64,000 bases of DNA, taken from the NCBI GenBank assembly GCA_016713335.1, contig JADJPH010000007.1, positions 124,001 through 188,000 of the forward strand, in the 5' to 3' direction. Both the position numbers and the translations under genes were made by a program. Shown piece by piece: positions 17,629 to 28,066 of this stretch; the stretch's first letter is position 1; each line of letters opens with the position of its first letter. The DNA is from Candidatus Fredericiella danica (lineage in GTDB: Bacteria; Chloroflexota; Anaerolineae; Caldilineales; Caldilineaceae). The notes beneath the pieces were generated by a model that saw only the letters and a program-made list of their open reading frames with translations, ran no database searches and had not been told where the DNA came from.

Positions 17629-19158
17629 ATGCCCACAAAACTCCCAATATGCGTTGAGATGCCATCGCCTGAGGACGCCGGATCGCCGTCTGTGCGTGTC
17701 TGGCCGCCGGGCATGATGCTCCACATCCGGTTCCTTGACGGCGCGCACACACTGCGGGCTAAGGTGGCTGCCGCTGCCAGTGAGTGGCTACACTACGCAC
17801 ATATCAGTTTTGCCTTCGGTGACGATCCGGATGCGCCGATCCGTATCACCTTTGCGGACGATGCGCTCTGGTCTTTTGTGGGGACAGATGCGCTGCTTGT
17901 CCCCAAAGACCAGCCGACGCTGAGCCTCGGCGCGTTGACGACCCGAACCGATGCGGAGACGCTGCGCCGCGTGGTGCTGCACATGTTCGGGCACGTGCTT
18001 GGCCTGGCGCATGAACACCAAAGCCCGGCCAGCGACATGCCCTGGAATATCGGAAAGCTGTATGCCTATTTCGCTGCAGCGCCTTTCCATTGGACTCAGC
18101 AGCAAGTTGACGCCAACATCCTCGCATACTATGCCGGCAACTGGGCGAACTTGGGAGACTTCGATCCACGGTCGATCATGTTGGCGCCAATTCCCGGTGC
18201 TTTGATCCTGGGTGACTTTGAAGTTGGCTGGAATGCGCAATTGTCCCAGACCGATCTGGCATGGGTCGCCATGTGGTATCCACGGCAATCCCACAGCGCG
18301 CTGCCTGACGAAACCCCACCGGATGGCGGCGATGGCGAAACGCAGGATCATTCGCCTGAGGGGACAGCCGCTTCCGTCAAAGATGTGGACGAACCTGAGG
18401 CGCAAAAGCCTGAACCCGAAGGTACCGCCGAAGAGTTGAAAGAAGAACGCATCCGGTTGGACGTCGGTGTCCAGGAGTTGGTTTATCGGGACATTCCCTT
18501 TGATCTTGCCGTCGCCGTGCAGCAACCCAGTGCACCGGCGCTTGCCGAGGACGGTCTGCCCATCGTGATCTCAAAACCAGGGGTAGTTTTTCGCCCCGAC
18601 AGGGAAAGCGTCATTGAATATCAGATCGAGGTGACCGGGGCTGACTGTGACATTGAGCCGCCCGCAGAGAAGATCCAGTTACATCGTGGCGAGAATGCAG
18701 CGCCCGTCTATTTCCGCGTCACTGCGCATCGCACTGGCCAACAATCGCTCTTTGTGAAGGCTTATCAGGTGGATCACAAAGTGGCTGCGCAAACACGCGT
18801 CTTGATCGCGGTGCAGGTCCCGGTCGAAGAACAGCCAGATCAACCTACGTCGCCAGCAGCACGCGGCGCGCCGCCGGCGATGCTGTCCCCTGCTGAAGTG
18901 CAGCAGTTCGAGGCTGCGCTGCTGGGGGCATTCAATCGCAGCGAACTGAGTCGGGTCGTGTACGTGGGGCTGGCGGATGGATCTGGACACCATCGTGGCG
19001 CCAGGCAGCCTCGCCGGCGAAGTGCATGCGTTGGTGATGTGGGCAAATCGGCAAGAGAAGGTGGCTGCGCTGCTCAGGCGGCGCGGGCGCAGAATCCAGG
19101 GAATGATGGACTGCGCGAGTTTGCGAAGCGGATCGAGGTAGACGCTAATAACGAGTAG
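17629..19158 (+). CDS. Metzincin-like pseudo-peptidase with beta domain and C-terminal EAD1
   Basis: Start ATG 17629. Residues about 20-220 have the fold signature of matrixin/astacin-type zinc peptidases, including the third zinc ligand and HEHQSP, and a Met-turn (RSIMLAPIPGA). The helix that should read HEFGH reads HMFGHVLGLAHEHQSP, so the catalytic Glu is Met. A charged linker (about 225-275) leads to a beta-rich domain (about 280-400) homologous to the middle of the protein at 906-1970, and then an EAD1 (FNRSELSRVVYVGL, DLDTIV, VMWANRQEKVAALL). The EAD1 is interrupted by two compensating indels near 18975 and 19075. No signal peptide is visible. It probably acts as an adaptor or binding decoy in a signalling or defence network. 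Confidence 0.7.
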   Translation: MPTKLPICVEMPSPEDAGSPSVRVWPPGMMLHIRFLDGAHTLRAKVAAAASEWLHYAHISFAFGDDPDAPIRITFADDALWSFVGTDALLVPKDQPTLSLGALTTRTDAETLRRVVLHMFGHVLGLAHEHQSPASDMPWNIGKLYAYFAAAPFHWTQQQVDANILAYYAGNWANLGDFDPRSIMLAPIPGALILGDFEVGWNAQLSQTDLAWVAMWYPRQSHSALPDETPPDGGDGETQDHSPEGTAASVKDVDEPEAQKPEPEGTAEELKEERIRLDVGVQELVYRDIPFDLAVAVQQPSAPALAEDGLPIVISKPGVVFRPDRESVIEYQIEVTGADCDIEPPAEKIQLHRGENAAPVYFRVTAHRTGQQSLFVKAYQVDHKVAAQTRVLIAVQVPVEEQPDQPTSPAARGAPPAMLSPAEVQQFEAALLGAFNRSELSRVVYVGLADGSGHHRGARQPRRRSACVGDVGKSAREGGCAAQAARAQNPGNDGLREFAKRIEVDANNE

Positions 19159-19208
19159 TGGAAAGCTACTGAGGGCGGGTCCAGCGCCCTGAACAAAGAC
19201 TCTGGTTA

Positions 19209-19943
19209 TTAGTCAACGGGTGCGGAATGATCGTCAACGAGACCCCCAGCCACCCACGCAATGGCGCGCTGCCAACTGTCGCGCTCTGCGCCCCATTCCT
19301 CTTTGCGGAAACGATGATCATACTTTCGAATGAACTCATCCATCTCAGCAATGAGCTCATTCAGGCGTGCCTGGGTGGTTTCTTGCAGGAAGCGATGCGC
19401 TGCCGGGTCTGTGGCCACCGCAAGGGCAGTGCGGAGGTGCGGCAGGCAGAAGCCGGATTGGGGCTGCGACAAGGCGGTGCGCAGGCGCTCGTTGCCGGAC
19501 AAGTTTTCCACCACTGCGACCAGCGCCGCCCGCTCCATATCGCGCAAATAGAGACAGGCCGGACAAGGCTCGCGGGGTGCGATGCCTGCGTCCGCCATGG
19601 CGTCGCTTTCGGTGCGTTCGCTGCGCCCCTGCCACCAGCGTTTCTTTTCTGCCGGCGCGCTGTGATTCAGCGCAGTTGATATCTGTGCCAACAACCCACG
19701 GTAGATAATGGACATGCCGAGCAATGTTCCCCCCACTTCGGTTGCTTGCCAGGCATGCTCACCACAGAATCCGAAGCTGGCTTTTAGCCGGTTACGCGAG
19801 TGGGGATCGGTCACCTCTTCATACAGGATGGAGGCCATAAAACGACCTCCCCAGCGGTCGGAGACGCGGCAGAGTGGGCAGCCGGGCTGTGCGCTGGCTT
19901 CAATGATGTCGTAGACCATCGACGGCGTGGGTGGTTGGGGCAT
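19209..19943 (-). CDS. DUF6062 cysteine-rich protein
   Basis: 244 aa from the ATG at 19943, chosen over a GTG ten codons upstream because GGAGG lies six bases before it. It has paired metal-binding-like motifs: CPLCR (about 22-26), FCGEHAW (about 58-64), CPACLYL (about 127-133) and FCLPHLR (about 164-170). This is the DUF6062 pattern of CPxC and C-x2-H repeats, likely a zinc-binding protein. The rest is helical. Function is unknown. It lies 33 bases downstream of the DUF4239 gene. Confidence 0.8.
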   Translation of the reverse strand: MPQPPTPSMVYDIIEASAQPGCPLCRVSDRWGGRFMASILYEEVTDPHSRNRLKASFGFCGEHAWQATEVGGTLLGMSIIYRGLLAQISTALNHSAPAEKKRWWQGRSERTESDAMADAGIAPREPCPACLYLRDMERAALVAVVENLSGNERLRTALSQPQSGFCLPHLRTALAVATDPAAHRFLQETTQARLNELIAEMDEFIRKYDHRFRKEEWGAERDSWQRAIAWVAGGLVDDHSAPVD

Positions 19944-19976
19944 CGCGTCCTCCGGCAACCGGTGTGATCGCACCGG

Positions 19977-20769
19977 TCAAGGCGTATCCTGAAATAGGGA
20001 GTCTAGCGAGATCCGATAAGCGCTATCGGGGACGCTGAAATCTCCACGATATGGGTGATCCATGGCAAAGGTGACGAAGACCGCCAGCCCAGTAAAAGCG
20101 GCGATAAAGATCGTCATGGCCAGATGAACCTTGAAATCTTCAAAATAGAGGAAGTAGGTGATCGTGAGGCTTAAGACGCTCCCGGCGATCACGACAAACC
20201 AGAGGGGCGCCGGCAAGCCATTGCTATGCTCCCCCGTGCGTATGCGGCGCTCCTCAACCAGGGTGCTAAATGAACTCAGTGACTTTGCAAAGATTTCATC
20301 GCGCACCACCCTTTTCCGCCGCATCCAGCAGGTGCTGCTGGAAGGTTGACAGCAGGGCGTCCCCTTCCGGCAGACTTTCCCCTTGCCGCTGCGCCGGCCA
20401 TTCTACGTTCACAATCCAATTGGCATATTCGCGTAGATCGTCGAGCAGTTGATTGCGCACCGCTTCCGGATAGGCGCTGACGTCGCGATGCAGCGAACCC
20501 AATGTGGCCGCTTCGATCAGTGTACGCTTGGTGGCATCCTGATAATCCTGCCATGCGGCAACTGCGATCAGGCTCAGCAAGAGTCCATAAAAGACATAGA
20601 GTGCAGAAATAAAGTAGCCGACTGGAAGATTGCTGGCGTCATTCACAATGAACTTGCGGTAGATCAGCTTGCGCGTGAGGAATAGCCCTATCACTGCAAG
20701 TCCTGACCAAAGCCCGACAAATAACACAGCGAGCAACCATAGGGGGAGAGTGTAGAGCCAGTTCACCAT
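19977..20769 (-). CDS. DUF4239 (bestrophin-like) membrane protein, one frame break
   Basis: About 263 aa after joining. Two N-terminal transmembrane segments (about 8-30 and 48-68) and two C-terminal ones (LWFVVIAGSVLSLTITYFL and AMTIFIAAFTGLAVFVTFA) flank a helical region with YRKFIVNDASN and LIEAATLGSLHRDV. This is the DUF4239 layout, and a channel-like role is inferred from its bestrophin-like profile. The frame breaks at about 20306 in GGTGGTGCGCG, with uninterrupted homology on both sides. It follows the hydantoinase gene by 40 bases. Confidence 0.8.
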
Positions 20770-20809
20770 GAGGATTCTCGATTAATTGATGGAGAAATAC
20801 GCAATCCAT

Positions 20810-22866
20810 TCACCGAACTTCCAACACCAAGTTCCCAAACCGATCCACTTCCACCCCAACCAGGGTTGATAACGATCGTGGAATCGTACTGAAAGACGAG
20901 CGCCGGGCCGGCAACTGCGTTGCCGGGCAACAACCGATCACGGCGATAGCATGCGGTGGGGGTAGGGGCCGCTGGCTCAAACCAACAGGGGCGGACGGCG
21001 AGAAGGGCATTCTCCGGATCGCGCCCGCCGGCCGGGAGTGTGGGCAGGGCCAGTTGGGCGCCAGGTGCAGTCGCACGCAGGCGCAGCGTGACCGCCTCAA
21101 TGGGTGCATGGGGCGTCGCATACCCGTACCGCTGCGCATGGAGCGCATGAAACGCATCACCGCCCGCCGCGACCGCCTGTCCACTCAAGGGCAACCACAG
21201 TGGCGCCGTCAACTCGTAGCTCTGACCGCGATAGCGGAGATCGAGTGCTGCATTGCAGGTTGCCGCAACAATTTGCTCGGCGGCGAGCGTGGTCCGGAGC
21301 CGAGCCGCCAGCTCATCCAGCACCCCCTGCAATGAATCAGGGTCATCCAGGAGCACGTGCAGGGGGCGCAGCACGGATTGGGAGGCGTCCGTTTTGACGT
21401 CGGCCACCAGCATGCCAAAGGCGCTCAGCACCCCCGGAATCAGTGGGCACAGAATCCGAGGCATCGACAGGGACTCAGCCAGGTCGCAGGCGTGCAACGG
21501 CCCGGCGCCCCCAAACGGGAGCAGGGTGAACAGCCTCGGGTCATAGCCCTGCTCCACGGAGACCGTGCGCAGTGCGCGCTCCATCGTGGCATTTGCCACA
21601 CGGACAACGCCCAGCGCGGCCGCCTCAGGTGTCAACCCAAGTTGCTTGCCCAACCCAGCGAGCGCGCGCTGTGCGGCGGCAGTCGATCCAGTTGTACGGC
21701 CCCGCTGCCACCGAGAAACCCGGCCGGATCCAGGCGCCCAAGCACGAGGTTGGCGTCGGTAACCGTTGGCTCGCCCCCACCGCGTCCATAGCAGACTGGC
21801 CCCGGCACGGCGCCGGCGCTGCGGGGTCCCACCTGCAACGCGCCGCCGCGGTCGATAAAGGCAATGCTGCCCCGCCGGCGCCGACCGTATGGATATCGAT
21901 GATCGGCAATCGCAACGGCAGATCGCCGATCACGCTTTCCGCCGTCGTCGGAATCTGGCCCGGACACAAGCAGACATCCGTGCTTGTTCCCCCCATGTCA
22001 AACGTAAGGACGTTGATTGCAGCCGCGGCCGTGCCGTCCGCGTTCTGCGCCTGCTGCGCAACGGCAAAGGCTCCCACTGCGCCTCCGGCGGGACCGCTTA
22101 GGACGACACTGGCAGCCTGCGCTGCCGCCTGGTGAAGCCCAACGACACCGCCGTTAGATTGCATGATCTGGATCGGTGCAGGCGCCACGGCCGCCAGGCG
22201 GGCAAGGTAGCGCGCCACGAGCGGTTGGACGTAGGCGTTGATGACGGTTGTCGCCGTGCGTTCGTATTCCCGGTATTCGGGGAGCACATCGCAGCTCAGC
22301 GAAATCGGCAACTCTGGCGCAAGCGCGCGGATCAGGGCTGCAACGCTGCGCTCATGGGCTGGGTTGCGGAACGAAAAGAGAAACACCACCGCCAAGCTCT
22401 CAACATCACCAGCCTCAAGTTGTTGCACGATCGCCGGCACGGCGGATTCATCGAGTGCTTGGAGCACCTCACCCGTTGCTGCGAGCCGTTCCGGTATTTC
22501 CAAACGCAGTTCATCGGGTACGATCAGTGGGGCGCGCTGCTGGCTCAGGCGATAGAGGTGGGGGCGATTCTGCCGGCCGATCGCCAACACGTCGCGGAAC
22601 CCGGCAGTCGTGAGCAGAGCCGTGCGTGCGCCGCGCCGCTCAAGCAGGGCATTGGTCGCCACGGTCATACCATGTATGATTGAAAATGCTGGGTGCTCCG
22701 AATCATCGCGTGCAAGCCCAAGCGCAGCCAGACCCTGCACGATGGCGCGACTTTGATCGTCCGGCGTGGTCGGTGTCTTGTAGATCAGCAATTCACCGTT
22801 TCGCCAGACGACGAAATCGGTGAACGTTCCCCCCACATCGATGCCAACCAGGACCTGTCCAGACAT
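20810..22866 (-). CDS. Hydantoinase/oxoprolinase (HyuA-type) subunit, three frame breaks
   Basis: Joined length is about 685 aa from ATG 22866. The N-terminal nucleotide-binding motif is GIDVGGTFTDFVVW, followed by GMTVATNALLER, LTFDMGGTSTDV and a later FGGAGPLHACDLAES. The C-terminus ends VEVDRFGNLVLEVR. HyuA-type enzymes open cyclic amides such as hydantoins or 5-oxoproline with ATP, usually with a HyuB partner that is not in this window. The frame breaks near 20848, 21700 and 21870, each a single-base loss inside conserved sequence. It is divergent from the BMP importer. Confidence 0.85.
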
Positions 22867-22892
22867 GTGGATCATTGTAGCGTGCAAGGGCT

Positions 22893-22921
22893 TTGCTTGC
22901 CAGTAATGCCTCAGGTATAAT
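22893..22921 (+). promoter_or_regulatory. Sigma-70 promoter for the BMP importer
   Basis: TTGCTT and TATAAT are separated by 17 bases, 134 bases before the BMP start, in the gap between two divergent genes. The long leader holds no riboswitch I can recognise. Confidence 0.6.
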
Positions 22922-23054
22922 TGGATGTAGCCAGCCTCTGTTGCGGCTCGCCCAGCAACCAATCTGCTGGATTTCACCACCCCTTATGTCGGTTTAGTGC
23001 AACCATCGGAAACTCAGTTTCACTTCACAATTATTTAGGGAAGGAACGCACACT

Positions 23055-24149
23055 ATGCAAAACAAGCGAATGTACGGCGTAGTAGCAGTTCTCGCGCTGT
23101 TCGCCATGCTGTTCGGCGCTTGCGCGGTGCCGGCGACAGCACCCGCGGCGGCGCCTGCCACCGAGGCAGCGGCCAGCGAAGGTGACGCAGCCGCCGCAGC
23201 GCCTGCGATCAAGATCGGTCTCGTTACCGACGTGGGCCGTGTCAATGACCGCAGCTTCAACCAATCTGCGTGGGATGGTGTCAAGCAGGCGGGTGAAGCC
23301 CTTGGTCTGACCGAAGGCGACGGTTTCAAGTACATCGAGACGCAGGATGCCAAGGAATACGCTGACAATATCGCGCAGTTCGTCGATGCCGGCTTCAATG
23401 TCATCGTGACGGTCGGCTTTGCCCTGGGTGAAGCCACCACCAAGGCGGCGGGCGAGAACCCGGACATCTATTTCATCGGCGTCGACCAATTCCAGGGCGA
23501 GCCGCTGCCGAACCTGACCGGTCTGGTCTTCAATGAGGACAAGTCTGGCTTCCTCGCCGGCGCGCTGGCCGCATCAATGAGCAAGACCGGCACGATTGCC
23601 GCCGTGCTGGGCACCGACCTGGTTCCTCCCGTCGTGGCCTTCAACGAAGGGTACAAGGGCGGCGCCAAGTACATCAACCCCGACATCAACATCATTTCCA
23701 CCTACCACCCGGGCGAGATCTCGCAGGCGTTTGTTGACCCCGAGTGGGGCGCAGCGACCGCCAAGCAGGCGCTCGATCAGAAGGCTGACGTGATCTTCGG
23801 CGCCGGTGGCCAGACCGGCAATGGCGCCCTCCAAGAAGTTGCAGCCGCGCCCGGCGCCGGCACCGATCTCTTCTGCATCGGCGTCGACACCGACCAGTGG
23901 GAGACACTGCCCGCAGCCCACCCGTGCCTGGTCTCCAGCGCGGTGAAGTTGATCACCCCGAGCGTCGTGGAACTGGTTTCGACCTATGCCGGCGACGGCT
24001 CCATGACCAGCGGCAACTACTTCGGCGGCGCAGGCCTTGCGCCATTCCATGACTTCGAAGACAAGATTCCGCAGGAAGTCAAGGACAAGTTGGCCGAGAT
24101 CAATGCCGGTCTGACCGATGGCAGCCTGAGCACCGGCTATCAGCCTTGA
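23055..24149 (+). CDS. BMP-family substrate-binding lipoprotein (nucleoside-type ABC importer)
   Basis: 364 aa. The signal peptide has a lipobox (LFGAC, about 19-23), an Ala-rich linker follows, and then a BMP/PnrA-like domain: IKIGLVTDVGRVNDRSFNQSAW, YIETQDAKEYADNI, FIGVDQFQ, GFLAGALAA, and near the end VIFGAGGQTGNGALQEV and FCIGVDTDQW. BMP proteins bind purine nucleosides or similar ligands. AGGGAAGG precedes the start. A terminator-like hairpin separates it from the permease genes, which would keep the binding protein in excess. Confidence 0.92.
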   Translation: MQNKRMYGVVAVLALFAMLFGACAVPATAPAAAPATEAAASEGDAAAAAPAIKIGLVTDVGRVNDRSFNQSAWDGVKQAGEALGLTEGDGFKYIETQDAKEYADNIAQFVDAGFNVIVTVGFALGEATTKAAGENPDIYFIGVDQFQGEPLPNLTGLVFNEDKSGFLAGALAASMSKTGTIAAVLGTDLVPPVVAFNEGYKGGAKYINPDINIISTYHPGEISQAFVDPEWGAATAKQALDQKADVIFGAGGQTGNGALQEVAAAPGAGTDLFCIGVDTDQWETLPAAHPCLVSSAVKLITPSVVELVSTYAGDGSMTSGNYFGGAGLAPFHDFEDKIPQEVKDKLAEINAGLTDGSLSTGYQP

Positions 24150-24172
24150 TCAAGATTGTTCGGTAGTCGTCA

Positions 24173-24208
24173 CGGGAGGCAGGCATCTGTTCTGCCTCCC
24201 GTTGTTTA
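24173..24208 (+). terminator. Intra-operon terminator/attenuator after the BMP gene
   Basis: CGGGAGGCAG (24173-24182) pairs perfectly with CTGCCTCCCG (24192-24201), followed by TTGTTTATC. It lies between the binding-protein and permease genes. Confidence 0.75.
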
Positions 24209-24245
24209 TCCTCTAGATGCAATCCTCTGCTCAAGCGCATTCGTT

Positions 24246-24281
24246 GACATTGACAATTGACGATTGACAATTGACCATTGT
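24246..24281 (+). repeat. Heptanucleotide tandem repeat TGACNAT
   Basis: Five consecutive TGAC units spaced by about seven bases (TGACAT, TGACAAT, TGACGAT, TGACAAT, TGACCAT). It resembles the short heptamer repeats known from cyanobacterial intergenic DNA and lies in the leader of the permease gene. Confidence 0.75.
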
Positions 24282-24331
24282 CTTTGGCTTCGTTCGGGCA
24301 GTCGCTTCAGTCTTCTTGCAAGGGAGCGGTC

Positions 24332-25482
24332 ATGGCTGCAACTTCTGCCAAACGTTTGTACTGGACGCTTCTGATCCCGGCGCTGGCGGTCGTGACCGCG
24401 CTCTTCATCGGTGCGGTGATCATCTGGCTCACCAATGGCGCCTTCTCCGATCCGGTCGCCGCCTTTAACAAAGTCGTTGAGGCCTATGTTGGGCTCTTCC
24501 AGGGCGCCTTTGGGGGGCCAAAGGAATGGTCTGAGACCGTGCGCCGGATGACGCCCTTGATCCTGACCGGTCTTTCGGTTGCGATCGCATTCAAAGCTGG
24601 GCTTTTCAACATCGGCGCCTCCGGACAGTTCATTATGGGCACCGTCTTTTCGGTGGCGGTGGGGGTCAATTTTGAGGGACTGCCCCTGATCATTCACCTG
24701 CCTCTGGCGATCGGCGCCGGCATCCTCGGCGGCGTGATATGGGGCGCCATCCCTGGACTCCTCAAAGTCTTCACCGGCGCGCATGAAGTCATCACGACGA
24801 TCATGCTCAACTATATTGCGAGCCTCTTTGCAGCCTGGACTGTCTACGCCGGTGGCACCCAAGGCCAGACGCCGGGACCTCTGTGGGACCGCACCGCTGG
24901 CCCCATCTCGGAAACGTCGGACGTCCTGATTTCCGCCCGCATCCCGTGGATCTTTGCAGAACCTTACCGGGTCCATTGGGTGTCGTCATTGCGTTGGTCG
25001 TCGCCGCCATCATGTGGTGGGTGATCTACAAGATGACGCTTGGTTTTCAGATTCGCACCGTCGGTGCGAACCCCAAGGCAGCGAAGTACGCAGGCATCAA
25101 TGTCAAGTGGATGTTGGTGCTGAGCATGATGATCGCAGGTGGTCTGGCCGGTCTGGCCGGCACCATTGAGACCCTGGGGCTGAACCACAAGTTTGCACCT
25201 GAGTTCACGGGTTCAGCCGGTTTCGACGGCCTCACCGTCGCCTTGTTGGGACAAACCAACCCGATCGGCGTTGTGGCATCTGCCTTCCTGTTGGCCTCGA
25301 TGGATGCCGGCGCCTCGCAGATGCAGTTTGATTCCGGCGTTTCACAGGACATCATCCTGATCATCCAGGGCCTTGTGTTGGCCTTTGTCGCTGCGCCGCT
25401 GATCATCCGGCAGATCTATCGGCTGAAGAAACCGACTGGAGTCAGCGAAGAGACTGTCTTCAGTAGTGGCTGGGGAAAGTGA
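24332..25482 (+). CDS. ABC importer permease 1 (BMP-type), one frame break
   Basis: About 383 aa from ATG 24332. It has eight or more transmembrane segments and the conserved cytoplasmic loop around AHEVITTIMLNYIA. C-terminal features are FQIRTVGANPKAAKYAGI and FTGSAGFDGLTVALLGQTNP, the EAA-like permease loop and a conserved motif of the BPD_transp_2 family. The frame breaks near 24970 (CTTACCGGGTCC), with homology continuing directly. It is seven bases from permease 2. Confidence 0.88.
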
Positions 25483-25489
25483 GGACGCC

Positions 25490-26548
25490 ATGACTATCGG
25501 CAAGCGTAAACTCAGCGTGGCGACCATCGTCATCATTTGTCTCCTGATTTTTATGGGTGTCATGGCGATCCTGGTGAACACCGGCACCCCACTTAGCGAC
25601 AACAAGTGGCTACGGATTCTATTTGGCGTCAGCGCCCTCAACTTCACGCTGCGGGCAAGCATTCCTCTCATCCTCGGTGCACTCTCAGGCATTCTCTGCG
25701 AACGCACAGGGATCATCAACATCGGGATCGAAGGGATGATGCTGGCCGGCGCTTTTGTCGCCTTTGTCGCCAAGGTTGCCACGAATAGTTGGGACCTGAT
25801 GCCAAGCCTGGCCTTCGGCGTCGTCGCGGCCCTGGCCATCGGTGCGATCATGGGGTTGCTGCTGGCGACCCTGGCGATCCGCTACCGGATGGACCAGATC
25901 ATCGCCGGCACCGTTCTGATCATTCTTGCCAGCGGCTTTACGGCCTATTTGTTCCAGCGCGATGCGGTCGCCCAGGGCAAATTCTCGCCCGTCGCCATTC
26001 CAGTTCTGGGTGAAATTCCCGTGTTGGGCGATGTGCTTTTCAACAACCCGCCCCTCACCTACACGGCCATCATCTTGGTTGTCGTCATTCAGATTGCGCT
26101 CTTCTATACACGGTGGGGGTTGCGTTCGCGGGCCTGCGGTGAACAACCACGCGCCGCGGATACGGTGGGCATCAACGTGAATCGCTATCGCTACATCAAC
26201 ACGATGCTCGGTGGGATGCTGGCGGCGCTGGGTGGCGCCTTCCTGGTGTTGGAAGCGGTCGGTCAATTCCAGGAAGGGATGACCGCCGGCCGCGGCTTCA
26301 TTTCGCTGGCGGCGATGATCTTTGGCAATTGGATGCCGTTGGGTGCAGCCGGTGCGGCATTGCTCTTCGGTTACACTCAGGCGCTGCAAAACGAACTGCT
26401 CCTCGCGGGCGTCACCACCATCCCGCGCCAATTTGTCTCCATGATCCCCTATGTGGTCACCATCATTGCCGTCTCCGGCTTTGTCGGCCGTGTGCGTGCG
26501 CCCGCCGCTGAAGGCAAAGTGTACCAGACGGAAGGAGGCACCGAATGA
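25490..26548 (+). CDS. ABC importer permease 2 (BMP-type)
   Basis: 352 aa, starting at ATG 25490 just after GAGG. About nine hydrophobic segments; LSGILCERTGIINIGIEGMML and RSRACGEQPRAADTVGINV are characteristic of the second permease of nucleoside importers (BPD_transp_2). It overlaps the ATPase start by four bases (ATGA), so translation is coupled. Confidence 0.9.
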   Translation: MTIGKRKLSVATIVIICLLIFMGVMAILVNTGTPLSDNKWLRILFGVSALNFTLRASIPLILGALSGILCERTGIINIGIEGMMLAGAFVAFVAKVATNSWDLMPSLAFGVVAALAIGAIMGLLLATLAIRYRMDQIIAGTVLIILASGFTAYLFQRDAVAQGKFSPVAIPVLGEIPVLGDVLFNNPPLTYTAIILVVVIQIALFYTRWGLRSRACGEQPRAADTVGINVNRYRYINTMLGGMLAALGGAFLVLEAVGQFQEGMTAGRGFISLAAMIFGNWMPLGAAGAALLFGYTQALQNELLLAGVTTIPRQFVSMIPYVVTIIAVSGFVGRVRAPAAEGKVYQTEGGTE

Positions 26549-28064
26549 GCGCCCAGACACCCGTCCTCGAAGTTCGCAACGTTACCAAGGTCTTCCCAGG
26601 CGTCGTTGCCAATCAAGATGTCAGCCTCGACCTGTATGCGGGTGAGATCTTGGCGCTGCTCGGCGAAAATGGGGCAGGCAAGTCCACGTTGATGAACATC
26701 GTCTATGGTCTGTACCATCCGACCTCAGGCGAAATCCTGGTCAATGGCAAGCCGGTGACGTTCCGTTCGCCCAAGGACTCCATTGCGTTGGGTATTGGCA
26801 TGGTGCACCAGCACTTTCAACTCGTCCCAGTGATGAGTGTCGTTGACAACATCATGTTGGGTGATGAAACCACCAAAGTGGGTCTGCTGGACCGCAAGGC
26901 GGTGGCCTCCCGGATTGACGACCTGTCTCAAAAGTACAATCTCACGGTCGATCCGTATTCGATCATTGAAGACTTGCCGGTTGGCATGCGCCAGCGCGTT
27001 GAGATCATCAAGGCGCTCTATCGCAACGCCGATATCCTGATCCTGGACGAACCAACGGCAGTACTTACACCCCAAGAGATCGAAGGGCTTTTCGAAGTCA
27101 TGGGGTTGCTGAAAAGTCAGGGTAAGGCAATCATCTTCATCACGCACAAGCTGAAAGAAGTGTTGCGCGTGGCGGATCGAATCGCCGTGTTGCGTGGCGG
27201 CAAGGTGGTGGGCCGCGCCGATCCCAAGACCGCAACCCAGGAAAGCCTTGCCTCGATGATGGTAGGCCGCAAGTCATCCTCACCGTTGACAAGACGCCGG
27301 CGCAACCCAAAGAGGTTGTGCTGGAACTCGACAAACTTACTGCGAAGAATGATCTGGGCGATCCGGCGTTGCGGGGCATCTCGCTGCAGGTCCACGCGGG
27401 CGAGATCGTCGGCGTAGCCGGTGTGCAGGGCAACGGCCAGACCGAACTGGTTGAGGTGGTTACGGGTTTGCGCCACTCTGATGGCGGGCATGTGCGCATC
27501 AGCGATCAGGACATGACAAACGCCAGCCCGCGGCGCGTCACTGCCGTAGGCCAGAGCAGCCATGTACCCGAAGACCGCCATGCGTACGGCATGGTGGACA
27601 CGCACTCGATTGCCGACAACCTGGTGCTGAACACCTATTACCTGCCGCCCTTCTCCAAACGGGCAACGATCAATGAAAAGGCGATTCGTGAACACAGCGC
27701 GGAATTGGTCCAGCAGTTTGACCTGCGCACCCCCAGCGTCACGACAACAGCCGGCAGTCTTTCCGGTGGCAACCAGCAGAAGATGGTGGTGGCTCGTGAA
27801 TTCAGCCGCCCGATCAAACTGCTGATCGCTGCACAACCGACGCGCGGCATCGACGTCGGTTCGATCGAGTTCATCCACAATCAGATTGTGGCAAAACGCG
27901 ACGAAGGCGTTGCCGTGCTGGTAGTCAGCTCTGAACTGGACGAGATCATGGCCTTGTCTGACCGCATAGCGGTCATGTACAAAGGTGAGATCATCGACGT
28001 CGTCCCGCGCGAGCAGGCAACGCGCGAAGGGTTAGGATTGCTGATGGCGGGAGTGAAGAATTAG
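26545..28064 (+). CDS. Two-domain ABC ATPase of the BMP-type importer, one frame break
   Basis: About 506 aa. Domain 1: Walker A GENGAGKST (about 40-48), a signature-like PVGMRQRVEI and Walker B ILILDEPTAVL. Domain 2: signature LSGGNQQKMVVAREF and a degenerate Walker B reading LLIAAQPTRGID, with GVQGNGQTEL in the Walker A position. This is the fused-ATPase layout of sugar and nucleoside importers. The frame breaks near 27280, between the domains. Last gene of the importer cluster. Confidence 0.88.
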
Positions 28065-28066
28065 CG

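Noticed and set aside
17629..19158. Active matrixin-type metallopeptidase
   Set aside because: The catalytic Glu of HExxH is Met, so activity should not be assumed.
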